From Bacteroidota bacterium (GTDB lineage Bacteria > Bacteroidota > Bacteroidia > Cytophagales > Cyclobacteriaceae): a DNA stretch of 64,000 nucleotides. The position numbers were made by a program, and so were the translations under genes. Location: the NCBI GenBank assembly GCA_023417785.1, contig JAEZEH010000031.1:67410-131409 (forward strand). Direction: 5' to 3'. Positions 34,804 to 45,100 of this stretch are shown here, piece after piece (position 1 is the first letter of the stretch; every line of letters begins with the position of its first letter). The notes below the pieces were generated by a model that was not told the DNA's origin, made no database searches, and saw only the letters and a program-made list of their open reading frames with translations.

Positions 34804-35997
34804 ATGAAAAAATATTCTCTTCTGATATTTCTGGCCTCCATTTGTGCCATGGCAGTTTACGCTCAACCTCCTGCGGATGTGCGGAAACTACTCAAACAGG
34901 CCGATGATTATCACCAAAGCTCCCGGTGGAAAGATGCGATTGATGTGTACTCGCGGGTGATCACGGTAAGTCCGGGGCTTGAAGAAGCCTACCTTGGCCG
35001 TGCTGCGTCACGCGAACAACTGAAAGATTTCCAGGGTGCGTTGACCGACTACAGCCTTTTTCTTGAACTTCAGCCTGACCACTATGACGCCCTCCTGGCG
35101 CGGGCCAATGCGCGATTCAGGGTGGGCCAGTTCGAAGAAGCAAAAAAGGATTATCTGCGATTGATGCATTTGTCTCCCGGAGAAACCAATACCGTGATGT
35201 TCCAGAAGTCTGCTTCAGCAGCGGGCACCATGCAGATCACTACGACACAAAGCAATCTTAAGCCAGTTCTGCTAAATTATGTGGGAATGTGCGAATTCAT
35301 GCTGCAACGCTATGCATCCGCACTTCAGTGGATGGATTCGGCGATTTCACTACAGGCCGGCGAGAGCGACTACTATGTCAACCGCGGCAGAATAAAAGAA
35401 AAGATACCCGGAGCCAACGCCGAAGCAGACTATCAGCAAGCTTTGAGACTCAATCCGCATAATGCCACGGCGCTGCATAACCTAGGGGTTTTGAAGTCGA
35501 CAACGGGAGGCGGTGACAAGTATTTCGAACAGGCAATTGAAAGCGACAGCAGTATGGTTTCGCCTTATCTGGAAAGAGCCTATCAACGAATGCAGCGCGG
35601 ACTTTTCAAAGAAGCTCTTGTTGACTACAACAGTGCCATAGCAATTGAAAAAAATGATCCCGAGATCTGGCTGAACCGCGGTTTCGTAAAGGAAAAACTG
35701 GCCGATCTGAAAGGCGCATACACCGATTATTCAATGGCGATACATCTTGATCGGGAATATGGAAAGGCCTGGCTTAACCGGGGCAACGTTCTCACCCGGC
35801 AGGGAAAACACCGCGAGGCGATAGAAGATTATTCGACAGCAATAACATTCGACCCTGAATATGGGCCGGCGTACTATAACCGTGCAATCGCGAGAGAAAA
35901 GCTTAAGTTGAAAGTGGAAGCCTGTGACGATCTGAAGAAAGCCGAATCCCTCGGTGTAAAAACCGATCCAAAATTCCGCTCATCGGTATGTCCTTAA
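34804..35997 (+). CDS. Exported TPR-repeat protein
   Basis: A 397-residue protein with a signal peptide (MKKYSLLIFLASICAMAVYAQ) and roughly nine TPR units, among them WKDAIDVYSRVITVSPGL, FQGALTDYSLFLELQPDH, LFKEALVDYNSAIAIEKN, LKGAYTDYSMAIHLDREY and HREAIEDYSTAITFDPEY. The conserved Asp-Tyr pairs are typical of Sel1/TPR exported scaffolds. It lies between ku and ligD but is on the opposite strand; its stop TAA (35995-35997) directly abuts the ligD stop at 35998 with no gap. Export argues against a direct part in DNA repair. Confidence 0.85.
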   Translation: MKKYSLLIFLASICAMAVYAQPPADVRKLLKQADDYHQSSRWKDAIDVYSRVITVSPGLEEAYLGRAASREQLKDFQGALTDYSLFLELQPDHYDALLARANARFRVGQFEEAKKDYLRLMHLSPGETNTVMFQKSASAAGTMQITTTQSNLKPVLLNYVGMCEFMLQRYASALQWMDSAISLQAGESDYYVNRGRIKEKIPGANAEADYQQALRLNPHNATALHNLGVLKSTTGGGDKYFEQAIESDSSMVSPYLERAYQRMQRGLFKEALVDYNSAIAIEKNDPEIWLNRGFVKEKLADLKGAYTDYSMAIHLDREYGKAWLNRGNVLTRQGKHREAIEDYSTAITFDPEYGPAYYNRAIAREKLKLKVEACDDLKKAESLGVKTDPKFRSSVCP

Positions 35998-38322
35998 TCA
36001 TAAAGAAAGGTCGGGTCGCATTCGCAGGAACACCGGTTCCCGAAACATCTGATCCGGGGTAAGTCGCGAATAACTAACCTCGGCAATCAACCCTGGTTCG
36101 ATCCAGGTGGTAATCCGCGGATCGACGAAGTTTCCTTTGGCAGGTGTAGCCTTAAGCGCCGGAAGTTGACCTATCTGCTTCACAATTTCCTTAATCTTCT
36201 TGTCGTCGAATCCTGTTCCTACCTTGCCGCGATAAACAAGTTCGCCATCAACCCTTTCGGCGATTTGAAGCGCACCAAATGACACTCCGCGGTCGCCCTT
36301 ACCTTTGGTAAAACCGATAACGACAACCTCTGCACTTTGCCTGACCTTTACTTTATACCAGCAGTTGGTTCGTCTGCCCGGGGTATATTTCCCGTCCCGT
36401 TGTTTCGACATGATGCCCTCCAGTGCATGGGTTCGCGCCGCCTCGAACAACGCGTCTCCGTCTTCCACGGCTTCACTTACTCTATACGGTGTATCATGTT
36501 TTATAACATCAGCGAGCCACTCCTTGCGTTTCACCAGCGGTTCATTGATCAGTAGTCGTCCATCGAGGTACAGGCAATCAAAAACATAGCAGTGCACCCT
36601 GTTTTTCCTGGAGAGATTTTCAATGTTTTTCTCCCCCTTACTCATCATCCGGTTTATAACATTTTTGAACACCGGCTTTCCGTCTTTGTCAAGGCAGACG
36701 ATCTCGGCATCAAAGAGACCGTTTGTTGCCCGAAAAGCCTGGTCACCGATCAACAACTCCGGAAACTGCCGTGTCACATCATTGTGGTTTCGCGTGCGTA
36801 TCCGAACTACACCATCCTCAAGAGCAATCATCGCGCGAATGCCGTCCCACTTCAGCTCGTGAAGATACTCATTGCCCTTTGGCGGCTTCCCGACAGACTC
36901 GGAAAGCATGGGTTCGATGAGGTCGCGCAAATAATTCGTCTGGGGCTCGTCGACCCGTTCCAACAGCCACTCCTTTTCTTTGGTCTTATGAATGCGGTAT
37001 TCACCCGTAATTTCCTTACTGCTCAACCGAAAATAGAAACCGTCTTTTTTGTCTTTGGTAACCTGATACTTGCCCAGGGCGTAGACCCACATTTCGCCCG
37101 CGCCATACTGGCCTTTTGGGATTTTTCCGTCGAACGTCAGGTATTCTATCGGGTGATCTTCGGTTTGGACAGCGAGGCGTTTAACCCCCGGATGAGGTGG
37201 AAGCCCTTTGGGCACCGCCCACGACTTGAGTACGCCGTCCTTTTCAAGGCGCAGGTCATAATGCAATCGCGACGCATGGTGGCGATGGACAACAAAGTTG
37301 TTTCCACCGGTGAACCCCGATTCACCCGCAGGCTCGGGTGTCTTTTCAAAATTTCGCTTTTGCTTGTACGTCGCGAGTTGCTCGGGTGTTTTGTGCCGGG
37401 GGTTTGGTGGCAGATTCTTTTTGGACTGCCGTTTTACGGATTGAGTATGTAGGGGTACGGCATACGCGTCGAAACCCTCCCACGCATCTCCGTCACGAAC
37501 CACCTTATCTACGGCATTGCCGATATTGAATTCCCTGGGTGATTCCACGTTTTGCAATTCATCCCAGGTCAGTGGCATTGATACCGGGGCCCCTATACGC
37601 CCACGCAGGCTGTACGGTGAAACGATGCTCTGACCTGAACGGATCCGGTAAATGTCTACCAGGATGCGGCCCTTGCGCGCGTCTTTCTTAATATGCAGCG
37701 TAGTCTTGTCGTTATGACTGTCGACGAAGGGTTTGGCAATGCTTTCTGCAGCTTCGAACACCGTGTGAAAATCCCATCGGGCCTCAACAGGACAACATAT
37801 GTGGATTCCCTTGCCACCGGTGGTCTTTACGAATGGTGTATATCCATAGCCTTCAATATGCGTCTTGAGGTCAAACGCAATTGGAAGCAGGTCCCGAAAA
37901 TCGTACCCTTCCGGGGGGTCAAGATCAAAGACCATGTAGTCAGGGAAATCGAAATTGGGTTTCCGCGCATGTAGCTGATGTATCTCCAGTGAGGCAAGAT
38001 TTGCCAGCCATACCAGCAGGGCGGGTTCCGTAGCGATGATATAGTCCTTTTTTTCTTTTCCAAGTGCCAGAAATTCAATCCAGTCAGGCGTACCGTTAGG
38101 CTTGTTCTTCTGATAAAAGCTTTCGCCATGGATCCCGTCGGGATACCGGATAAGGGTGAGTGCCCTGCCCTTCACGTATTTCAGCAGCGTTGGCGCAATC
38201 TTGAGATAGTATTCGATGATCTGAGCTTTGAAAATTCCGTCTTCCGGATAAAGAACTTTTTCAAGATTGCTTAATTCAATCTGACGTTTATTAACCTGAA
38301 CCCATTGGGATTTCCTTGCCAT
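35998..38322 (-). CDS. ligD: DNA ligase D, POL-PE-LIG order
   Basis: A 774-residue multifunctional NHEJ ligase. Domain order is polymerase (about residues 15-280), phosphoesterase (340-455), ATP-dependent ligase (470-774). The polymerase has FDLDP (Asp133, Asp135) and GGKGIHI (His174). The phosphoesterase has VVHRHHASRLHYDLRLE, and the ligase has the nucleophile lysine in ELKWDGIR (Lys491). This order is that of mycobacterial LigD; the Pseudomonas enzyme is PE-LIG-POL. ATG 38322 (MARKSQWVQV) is chosen, since the open frame upstream to 38400 overlaps the next gene. It fills, resects and seals ends held by Ku. Confidence 0.95.
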   Translation of the reverse strand: MARKSQWVQVNKRQIELSNLEKVLYPEDGIFKAQIIEYYLKIAPTLLKYVKGRALTLIRYPDGIHGESFYQKNKPNGTPDWIEFLALGKEKKDYIIATEPALLVWLANLASLEIHQLHARKPNFDFPDYMVFDLDPPEGYDFRDLLPIAFDLKTHIEGYGYTPFVKTTGGKGIHICCPVEARWDFHTVFEAAESIAKPFVDSHNDKTTLHIKKDARKGRILVDIYRIRSGQSIVSPYSLRGRIGAPVSMPLTWDELQNVESPREFNIGNAVDKVVRDGDAWEGFDAYAVPLHTQSVKRQSKKNLPPNPRHKTPEQLATYKQKRNFEKTPEPAGESGFTGGNNFVVHRHHASRLHYDLRLEKDGVLKSWAVPKGLPPHPGVKRLAVQTEDHPIEYLTFDGKIPKGQYGAGEMWVYALGKYQVTKDKKDGFYFRLSSKEITGEYRIHKTKEKEWLLERVDEPQTNYLRDLIEPMLSESVGKPPKGNEYLHELKWDGIRAMIALEDGVVRIRTRNHNDVTRQFPELLIGDQAFRATNGLFDAEIVCLDKDGKPVFKNVINRMMSKGEKNIENLSRKNRVHCYVFDCLYLDGRLLINEPLVKRKEWLADVIKHDTPYRVSEAVEDGDALFEAARTHALEGIMSKQRDGKYTPGRRTNCWYKVKVRQSAEVVVIGFTKGKGDRGVSFGALQIAERVDGELVYRGKVGTGFDDKKIKEIVKQIGQLPALKATPAKGNFVDPRITTWIEPGLIAEVSYSRLTPDQMFREPVFLRMRPDLSL

Positions 38323-38356
38323 GGAGAAATATACAAAATGAACGGAAAGAAAAGGC

Positions 38357-39097
38357 TCAGGCCACTTCGGCAACTTTTGAATCAAGGCGTATAAGCCCAC
38401 AGAAAATCGCTGCCAGACACGTGCTGGAGATTATCGAAACAACAATGTTTCCTATTTCGACGTCTTCGGGAAACGGGATAAACCGCAAGCCCATAGCTAC
38501 CACCATGATGGCAAAAAAAGTCAGCCAGTATTTTGCCCGAGGTTGATAAACAATAGCACCGGGATCACTTTTTTTAAAGAAGACAAACAGGAACAGCACG
38601 AACAAACCCGCGGCAGTACTGATCTGTTGCAGTGCATAAAACAACGGGTAGTTAACGCCGTCGAAAGGAACGTATGTCCCCTGATAAAACCAAAGTGTAT
38701 TCGCGAAATAACCACTTCCATGGGTGAAGCTGTCCCAGAAAACATGCGATGCAGATCCTATCATCGCGGAGATCAGAAATACAACCCAATGTTTCCTGAA
38801 ATAAGATGTCAGGTCGAAGTGCAGCAGATCCTGAAATTTTCGCTGGACCCAGCGTGGCGAATTATGAAGCAGGTTGCGCTTTACGTAAAGGTGAAATACA
38901 AATGACAGCAGGATAACCACGGGGATATTAAAATAAAATATTCCTGCTATCGTATGACTGTACTCACTGTTGCTGCCCATTTTGAAAAAGTATTCAAAGT
39001 CCGGCGCAACGCTTCCAACGATAAGAGCAGTCGCCGAGAACCAGCGCTTCCGGTAAAAAGGGAGAACAATGGCTGTATGAGCAAGGGTAAATGGCAT
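38357..39097 (-). CDS. DUF4184-family membrane protein
   Basis: A 246-residue protein starting MPFTLAHTAIVLPFYRKRW at ATG 39097; the upstream 12 codons are not conserved-looking and run into the transporter gene. It matches DUF4184: an N-terminal MPFTLAHPA-type motif, VGSVAPDFEYFFKM, and several membrane helices including DLTSYFRKHWVVFLISAMIG with a following ASHVFWDSFTHG metal-like motif. Related to LexA-regulated hydrolase-like and YdjM membrane proteins with His/Asp-rich sites. Function unknown. It lies between ligD and the MHS transporter on the same strand. Confidence 0.8.
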   Translation of the reverse strand: MPFTLAHTAIVLPFYRKRWFSATALIVGSVAPDFEYFFKMGSNSEYSHTIAGIFYFNIPVVILLSFVFHLYVKRNLLHNSPRWVQRKFQDLLHFDLTSYFRKHWVVFLISAMIGSASHVFWDSFTHGSGYFANTLWFYQGTYVPFDGVNYPLFYALQQISTAAGLFVLFLFVFFKKSDPGAIVYQPRAKYWLTFFAIMVVAMGLRFIPFPEDVEIGNIVVSIISSTCLAAIFCGLIRLDSKVAEVA

Positions 39098-39132
39098 ATT
39101 GTGTAATACGTTGCACCGCTGAGCGGGCCTCA

Positions 39133-40659
39133 CTAATCCATCACTTCGGCTTTTCGGCGGTTACTAAGGAAGATCATTCCGATCACAAATGAGATGCCCG
39201 CGACAGCGATCGGATACCAAAGACCGGCAAACGGGTCGCCGTCTGGCAGCTCAGGACTCTTGCTCCTGGTATACAGATAAGTAGCGATAAACGGCGTCAG
39301 GCCTCCGAAAACACCATTCCCGATATGGTAAGGAAGCGACATGGACGTATATCGAATCCGTGTGGGGAAAATTTCCACAAGGAAAGCAGCAATCGGTCCG
39401 TACACCATCGTGACAAGCACGACCTGAATCAGAACCATGCCGATCATACCCCGAAGCATTTCGCCACTCAATATGACCTCCTTCTTCACAATCTGTTCTT
39501 CTTTGCCGGCGACTCCATAGGTCTCGCGCGACTGCGTTCCATCCTCAAATACCCTGACTGTTTGTCGCACCGCGACCGAGTCGCCGCTATCTGTTGGGCG
39601 CATAATAGTGATGTCTTCCTTCAAGTCGACAAGTTCTGTCTTCTGTGACAAGTCAGCGATGGCATACATGTGCATATAGACAGGCCGGTATAATATCACT
39701 GCCAGTATCAATCCCAGCATCATGATCACCTTACGGCCATGTCTGTCGGAAAGCCAGCCGAAATAAATGAACAGGGGTGTGCCAATCACGAGTGCAATAG
39801 CAATTATGTTTCGGGTTTGAACAAATTCAATGTTACACGTCGTCTCAAGAAATGTCATAGCATAGAACTGGCCCGTATACCACACCACGCCTTGCCCCGC
39901 CGTTGCGCCGAATAAAGCAATGAGTACCATGCGGAGGTTTTCCTTTTTTGTGAAGCTTTCCTTCAGCGGATTCTTTGATATTTTTCCTTCAGCCTTGAGT
40001 TTTGAAAACAGCGGCGACTCCTTCATTTTCAGGCGGATGATGATTGAAACGCCGACCAATAGTGCCGACAACAGGAAGGGTATTCGCCAACCCCAGTCGT
40101 TGAATTCGGCTACGCCAATATATTCCCGCACGGCGAGAATGACTCCGATAGAAACGAATAGGCCCAGCGTTGCCGTAGTCTGGATGAAGCTTGTATAAAA
40201 TCCCCGATTGGCAGCTGGCGCATGTTCGGCGACATAGGTTGCAGCGCCACCGTACTCTCCGCCTAAAGCGAGGCCTTGCAGGAGGCGCAGGATCAGAACA
40301 AGAATTGGTGCCAGCAATCCGATGGTATCATAGCCAGGTACAAGGCCGATGGCAAAGGTCGACCCCCCCATGAGCACCAGCGTAACAAGGAACGTATACT
40401 TTCTGCCTACGATATCGCCAAGTCTGCCGAATACAAGTGCTCCGAACGGACGCACCACAAAACCAGCAGCAAACGTTGCGAGTGTCGCCAGAAAATCGGC
40501 GGTAGGGTTGGTCTGCGGAAAGAACTGTTCCGAGAGAATAATAGCGAGACTTCCAAAAATATAGAAATCATACCATTCAATAAGAGTACCTACAGAAGAA
40601 GCCATGATGACGTACCACAGCGTTTTCTTCTCCTGTTTAGTAACAGCGGTTTGGGTCAT
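39133..40659 (-). CDS. MFS transporter, metabolite:H+ symporter (MHS) type
   Basis: A 508-residue inner-membrane transporter with twelve predicted helices. MHS/ProP-like motifs: GTLIEWYDFYIFGSLA in TM1, FVVRPFGALVFGRLGDIVGR in the TM2-TM3 loop, LQGLALGGEYGGAATYVAEH in TM4-TM5 and FGWLSDRHGRKVIMM in the second half. Between TM8 and TM9 it carries an unusual ~65-residue charged soluble loop (KTELVDLKEDITIMRP to VAGKEEQIVKK). MHS transporters move dicarboxylates, proline/betaine or shikimate with protons. The substrate is unknown. It is 62 bp downstream of the HDAC-like gene. Confidence 0.9.
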   Translation of the reverse strand: MTQTAVTKQEKKTLWYVIMASSVGTLIEWYDFYIFGSLAIILSEQFFPQTNPTADFLATLATFAAGFVVRPFGALVFGRLGDIVGRKYTFLVTLVLMGGSTFAIGLVPGYDTIGLLAPILVLILRLLQGLALGGEYGGAATYVAEHAPAANRGFYTSFIQTTATLGLFVSIGVILAVREYIGVAEFNDWGWRIPFLLSALLVGVSIIIRLKMKESPLFSKLKAEGKISKNPLKESFTKKENLRMVLIALFGATAGQGVVWYTGQFYAMTFLETTCNIEFVQTRNIIAIALVIGTPLFIYFGWLSDRHGRKVIMMLGLILAVILYRPVYMHMYAIADLSQKTELVDLKEDITIMRPTDSGDSVAVRQTVRVFEDGTQSRETYGVAGKEEQIVKKEVILSGEMLRGMIGMVLIQVVLVTMVYGPIAAFLVEIFPTRIRYTSMSLPYHIGNGVFGGLTPFIATYLYTRSKSPELPDGDPFAGLWYPIAVAGISFVIGMIFLSNRRKAEVMD

Positions 40660-40721
40660 TGTATGTTGATTGAATCGGAGAAAGATAACCAGATTTCAAA
40701 ACCCGCCAAAATTAAATGCTA

Positions 40722-41624
40722 TTAGAAAAATATGTCCTGTGCCAACCTGTAGGTATTCGCATGTGCCTCAATAATATCATTGAACTCCGACGAGTATCCG
40801 CCGCCCATGCTTATGACCAACGGAATTTTGTTTTGCTTCGCGAACGAAAGCACAACCCGATCCCGTTCCCTGCATCCGTTCCGGGTCACGCTGAGCTTTC
40901 CCAATTTGTCGGTAGCAAGGATATCGACACCGGATTGGAAGAAAAGAAAATCGGGAATAAAATGACCTGTTACTGCATCAAGGTTTGCAATCAGCGTGTC
41001 AAGGTATTCCCTGTCACCAGTCTTATCGGGAAGGCCAATATCCAGATCGGATGTTTCTTTGATCAGAGGATAATTATTCGCCCCGTGCATGCTGAAGGTA
41101 AAGACCCGTGATTCGGTCCTGAAAATTTGGGCAGTGCCATTGCCCTGGTGAACATCGAGGTCGACAATAAGAATACGCGCGGCCTTCTTAGTCTTTAGAA
41201 GGTAATTCGCGGCGATGGCCTGATCGTTCAAAAGACAGAACCCCTCGCCGCGGTCGGTGAAGGCGTGATGAGTCCCCCCTGCGATATTCATTGCTACGCC
41301 ATGCTCAAAAGCAAAGTGCGTAGCGACTAATGTTCCGTGGGCGATGATTGTCTCACGATGAACCAGTGCCCGACTAAGGGGAAATCCTGTTCTCCTTACC
41401 TCCGCTGGTGTTAGTGCCAATGCCTTAAGCTTTTCCCAATAAGTCTGGTCGTGAGTGGCCAATATCCATTCTTCTGAAATGGCTTCAGGATGAAAAATAT
41501 TCTCCTCCGCAATGGTGCCCTCGTGCAACAACTGCCAGGGCAGCATTTCATACTTGCTCATTGGAAACCGGTGGTTCGGAGGCAAGGGCAGCACATAATC
41601 CCTGGTCCACGCAATCTTCAGCAT
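40722..41624 (-). CDS. Histone deacetylase-like amidohydrolase
   Basis: A 300-residue zinc-dependent deacetylase of the bacterial HDAC/AcuC/APAH family. The conserved GGTHHAFTDRGEGFCLLND holds the catalytic His pair, and ILIVDLDVHQGNGTAQIF the zinc-binding Asp and His; SMHGANNYPL follows. The C-terminal segment VISMGGGYS bears the catalytic tyrosine region. It begins MLKIAWTRDYVLPLPPNHRF, as in family members. Possible substrates include acetylated polyamines, acetyl-lysine or acetoin-related compounds; none is decided by context. Confidence 0.9.
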   Translation of the reverse strand: MLKIAWTRDYVLPLPPNHRFPMSKYEMLPWQLLHEGTIAEENIFHPEAISEEWILATHDQTYWEKLKALALTPAEVRRTGFPLSRALVHRETIIAHGTLVATHFAFEHGVAMNIAGGTHHAFTDRGEGFCLLNDQAIAANYLLKTKKAARILIVDLDVHQGNGTAQIFRTESRVFTFSMHGANNYPLIKETSDLDIGLPDKTGDREYLDTLIANLDAVTGHFIPDFLFFQSGVDILATDKLGKLSVTRNGCRERDRVVLSFAKQNKIPLVISMGGGYSSEFNDIIEAHANTYRLAQDIFF

Positions 41625-41639
41625 ACGCGATAATGGAAT

Positions 41640-41666
41640 AATCAGGGACGTTGCGTGTCCCTGATT
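41640..41666 (-). terminator. Hairpin downstream of the 41707-42156 lipoprotein gene
   Basis: Ten-bp perfect arms AATCAGGGAC (41640-41649) and GTCCCTGATT (41657-41666) with a 7-nt loop. It lies 40 bp after the lipoprotein stop on the minus strand, but only a weak T-rich tract follows, so it could instead be an operator before the HDAC gene start at 41624. Confidence 0.5.
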
Positions 41667-41706
41667 TGACAGTATTGTCAGTTCACCGGTTTAAGAAATC
41701 ATTTTA

Positions 41707-42156
41707 CTATTCGTGCTGGGCGTGGTACCACGCATCCTGAAGCTCGTGAAACAAGTCGTGAAGCTCGGTTAGCTTTGCTCCTACTTCCTCGTCTGTACCA
41801 GACTGCACAGTTTCCTGGAACTGTTTTGCTCCGCTATTGAGTTGATCAATTTTACCTTTGACCGCTTCATTATTGACCTGAGCCGGCAACTCGGATTTCG
41901 CCCAATTGTCCGCGACAGATGCCATCTCGCCTGCGAGTTCTCTGGCAGGCTGAAGGTTTGCGGAGTCCTTATAGGGATGGAAGGATTCAGCCATAACGAT
42001 ATGAAACTCATCCATCATGGTCCAATCATCGGTATCCGAACCAGCGGCAGCCGATTCGTCGGAAGCGGTGGATGTGGTCTTTTCGCCGCAGGCGAATAAC
42101 ATTCCCACTACGAAAGCAAGGGTCAAGAGCTGACCAATTTTCCTATTCATTCTCAT
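41707..42156 (-). CDS. Small hypothetical lipoprotein
   Basis: A 149-residue lipoprotein: MRMNRKIGQLLTLAFVVGMLFACGEK has a lipobox with the lipidated Cys near residue 23. A low-complexity Ser/Asp linker follows, then a helical domain of about 100 residues (WTMMDEFHIVMAESFHPYKD; LAGEMASVADNWAKSELPAQ; EDVGAKLTELHDLFHELQDA-like), resembling cytochrome-c'/imelysin-like four-helix bundles but without a CxxCH motif. His-containing helices are noted (FHIVMAESFHPY, LHDLFHELQDAWYHAQHE). Function unknown. It lies 18 bp after the ABC transporter gene. Confidence 0.65.
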   Translation of the reverse strand: MRMNRKIGQLLTLAFVVGMLFACGEKTTSTASDESAAAGSDTDDWTMMDEFHIVMAESFHPYKDSANLQPARELAGEMASVADNWAKSELPAQVNNEAVKGKIDQLNSGAKQFQETVQSGTDEEVGAKLTELHDLFHELQDAWYHAQHE

Positions 42157-42174
42157 TTACAGGTAAGTTTTATA

Positions 42175-45100
42175 TTATTTAAGGTTTTCTCTTCGCCGGT
42201 ATCTCCTGTTGTTTCCGAAAAGCCGGAGAAATATTCTCAACAAATTGAAATACAACGTTACAAAAAGTGTCAATGTCATAAACCATATCACGAGAATATT
42301 AAACACAAACGTGTCAATCTGGGCGCCCATAAAATGCTTTGTAGGCTGATAAAGACTGGCAGAATAATCAAGGGGGTGCCGCGGCTTATGTTCGAGAATA
42401 TAGATCGGGTATATCTTTTGAATGAGAGTTCCCTGATATTCGACGATTCGTTCGGGCGTGGAAATGTTTCTTACCGCATCAGACACCGCCTTATTTACAT
42501 AAGACGACCAAAGCGTTTCATACTGCTCAAGTTTGGGCTCCGTATCCGTCATTCCGGCGATCATGGATTCCTTTTCCTCAACGGCGCGCTGCATTTTGCG
42601 GGTATAGTATGTTTTGAGACTGGTCAGGAACAAGTTAGTATCTTCAAAAGCGAGGGAATCGAATTTTCCCGGTTCCAGTTTGTCGGTATCGAGTTTGTCT
42701 TCGCCCACGTAACGCAATTCATTAGAGATCTCGCGTTTCAGCAGTCCGAGAGCGTAGTTGAGCGGCTCATATCGTGTGTTCCGCCAATGGCTCCGGTGGT
42801 TCAGACAGAATGCGAGTTTCGACTGAAGCTCAGGGATGTAGTAGATACGCTTGTACTCGGCTTCCGCGGCAACCTGATCCAGGGCATAAAACTTCTTTTC
42901 GTACGGATTATCCTTGAATTGGGTGACCATAAACGCTTCAAACGCCCAGCGTGATGTCATCAGGTCGCCGGCGAGAGGAATTCCAACAGGTTTTCCGACA
43001 GTTGGATTAAACTTATCGAAACTGATAACCACGCCGCTCAACAATAGCTGCGGAATAACAAGAAGAGGAATCAAAATGTAAATTGTAACCGCTGAATTGA
43101 ATGCCGACGAAATGTTCAATCCAAGCATATTCGAAAAACAGGAGGCGCTGAAAAGTATCAGCCAGTAGCGCATTTCCGTCAGCGGAATTTCAAGAATGGA
43201 ATTACCGACAACGACAAACAGAAATGTTTGGATCGCCGAGAACGCGAACATTACGAAAGTCTTCGAACTGAGGTAACTGCTGCGACTGAGATGAAGAAAC
43301 CGTTCGCGCTTCAATATTTTTCTATCGCGGAATATTTCTTCAGCGCTCATTGTCAAGCCGAAGAATAGCGCGACAACCACACTCATAAAAAAATAGACGG
43401 GTACATTCTGGTTATTGTAGAATGTATAGGTGCCGTCGCCTTCCATCGTATTATAGTATTTTACCATAAATGCGATGAAAAAAGCAAGAACTGGTGCTCC
43501 AAGGAGATTTATAAGAAGGTATTGATGATTCGCAAGCTTCGCGAGTACGTCGCGTGTTATGAATACCTTGAACTGTTCAAACCAGTTTGGAATTTCCTGG
43601 GTTACCGGGAGTGGCTCCTTCACATGGTCAATCCTCGGAGAGCGAACGCGTTGCTTGAAATATTGATACCATTGTCCTGGTGAGACTTTCCGTGTGTTCG
43701 TTAACCTTCCGTATTCATTGACCACTTTGGTCTCTATTATACTGAAGATCTGCTCCGGATTGATGTTTCCGCATTCGGGGCAGGCGCCTTGCGATTTGTT
43801 AGCGGCATTTATCATTTCGCGGAAATAGATCACCGCTTCGATTGGATTGCCGTAGTAAATTTGAAATCCGCCTACGTCCATTATAATGAGCGTGTCGAAC
43901 ATTTTGAAGATATCCGAAGAAGGCTGGTGGATAACCACGAACACCATTTTACCACGAAGAGACAATTCTTTCAGCAGGTCCATGATGTTTTCGGAATCAC
44001 GGGACGACAAACCTGAAGTTGGTTCGTCAACAAAAAGGATTGTGGGCTCACGTAAAAGCTCGAGGCCGATGTTCAGGCGCTTGCGCTGGCCTCCGCTAAT
44101 CGTTTTCTGCAACGGCGATCCGACTTTGAGGTCGCGAATTTCACTCAATCCCAGCACCATCAATACGCGAACCGTTAGCTCGACGATTTGTTTCTCGGAG
44201 TAGTTACCGAAACAAAGTTTCGCAGCGTAATAAAGGTTCTGAAAAACGGTCAGGTCTTCCATCAGCAAGTCGTCCTGAGGAACGTACCCAATTATACCCT
44301 GGATCCTTTCCGGTTCTTCATAAATATCGATACCGTTAACCTGCACCCTTCCACTTGACGGTTTTTCAGAACCGTTAAGTACATTGAGGAGCGTCGACTT
44401 GCCCGAACCACTGGCCCCCATCAAGCCGATCAGTTTTCCGCCATGTTCGGAGATGTTGACGTTTTGAACTCCGGCGCGGCCTGACCGGAAATGGTAAAAC
44501 ACGTGGTCGGCCGAGAATGAGATTTGCGTCTGGCTCTGACCTTGCAGAAAGCGGCTGATTACGTCACTGTAATAGATCGGCCCCATTTTATCACCGCGGA
44601 TTGTACTCCCTGTTGGAAACACGTCTATCCGCCGGCTCTTGAGAAGGATGCTGTTTAAATAGAGCGTGGTGATGCCCAGGTACTTGATGAAATACGTTTC
44701 CGCTTCCGGAAGCCGGAGGATCGCCACCATGCCCGTAAGATCTTTCTCAATGATCCTCGGGCCGTCGTATTCACCCGAGCCCTCATCGATTATCAGCACA
44801 TTAGTCCCGGGCAGTTCATCGATATCCTGCGCAAGTACATACGCCTGCAACGTGTCCACTACATTTTTCGGAATTTTGAGAGCCTGTCCGATGTAGAAGA
44901 TTAGATTCGCCTGGCGATCCGAGATGTGATTGTCAGCATGAACCAGCTCGATGATTTTGACCACCAGCACCAGTTTCTGCTGCATCGTCAGCGCCTGGTT
45001 TACCTGGCGGATGATCTTCATGATATTCGACCAATCATCAACGAATTGTTGCGTATCGGTATCAAGGGTGCTCAGGTCGGGAGAATTCAGCGCGTGTGTC

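Noticed and set aside
36592..37452. 286-codon plus-strand frame inside ligD
   Set aside because: It is antisense to well-conserved ligD codons and matches no family.
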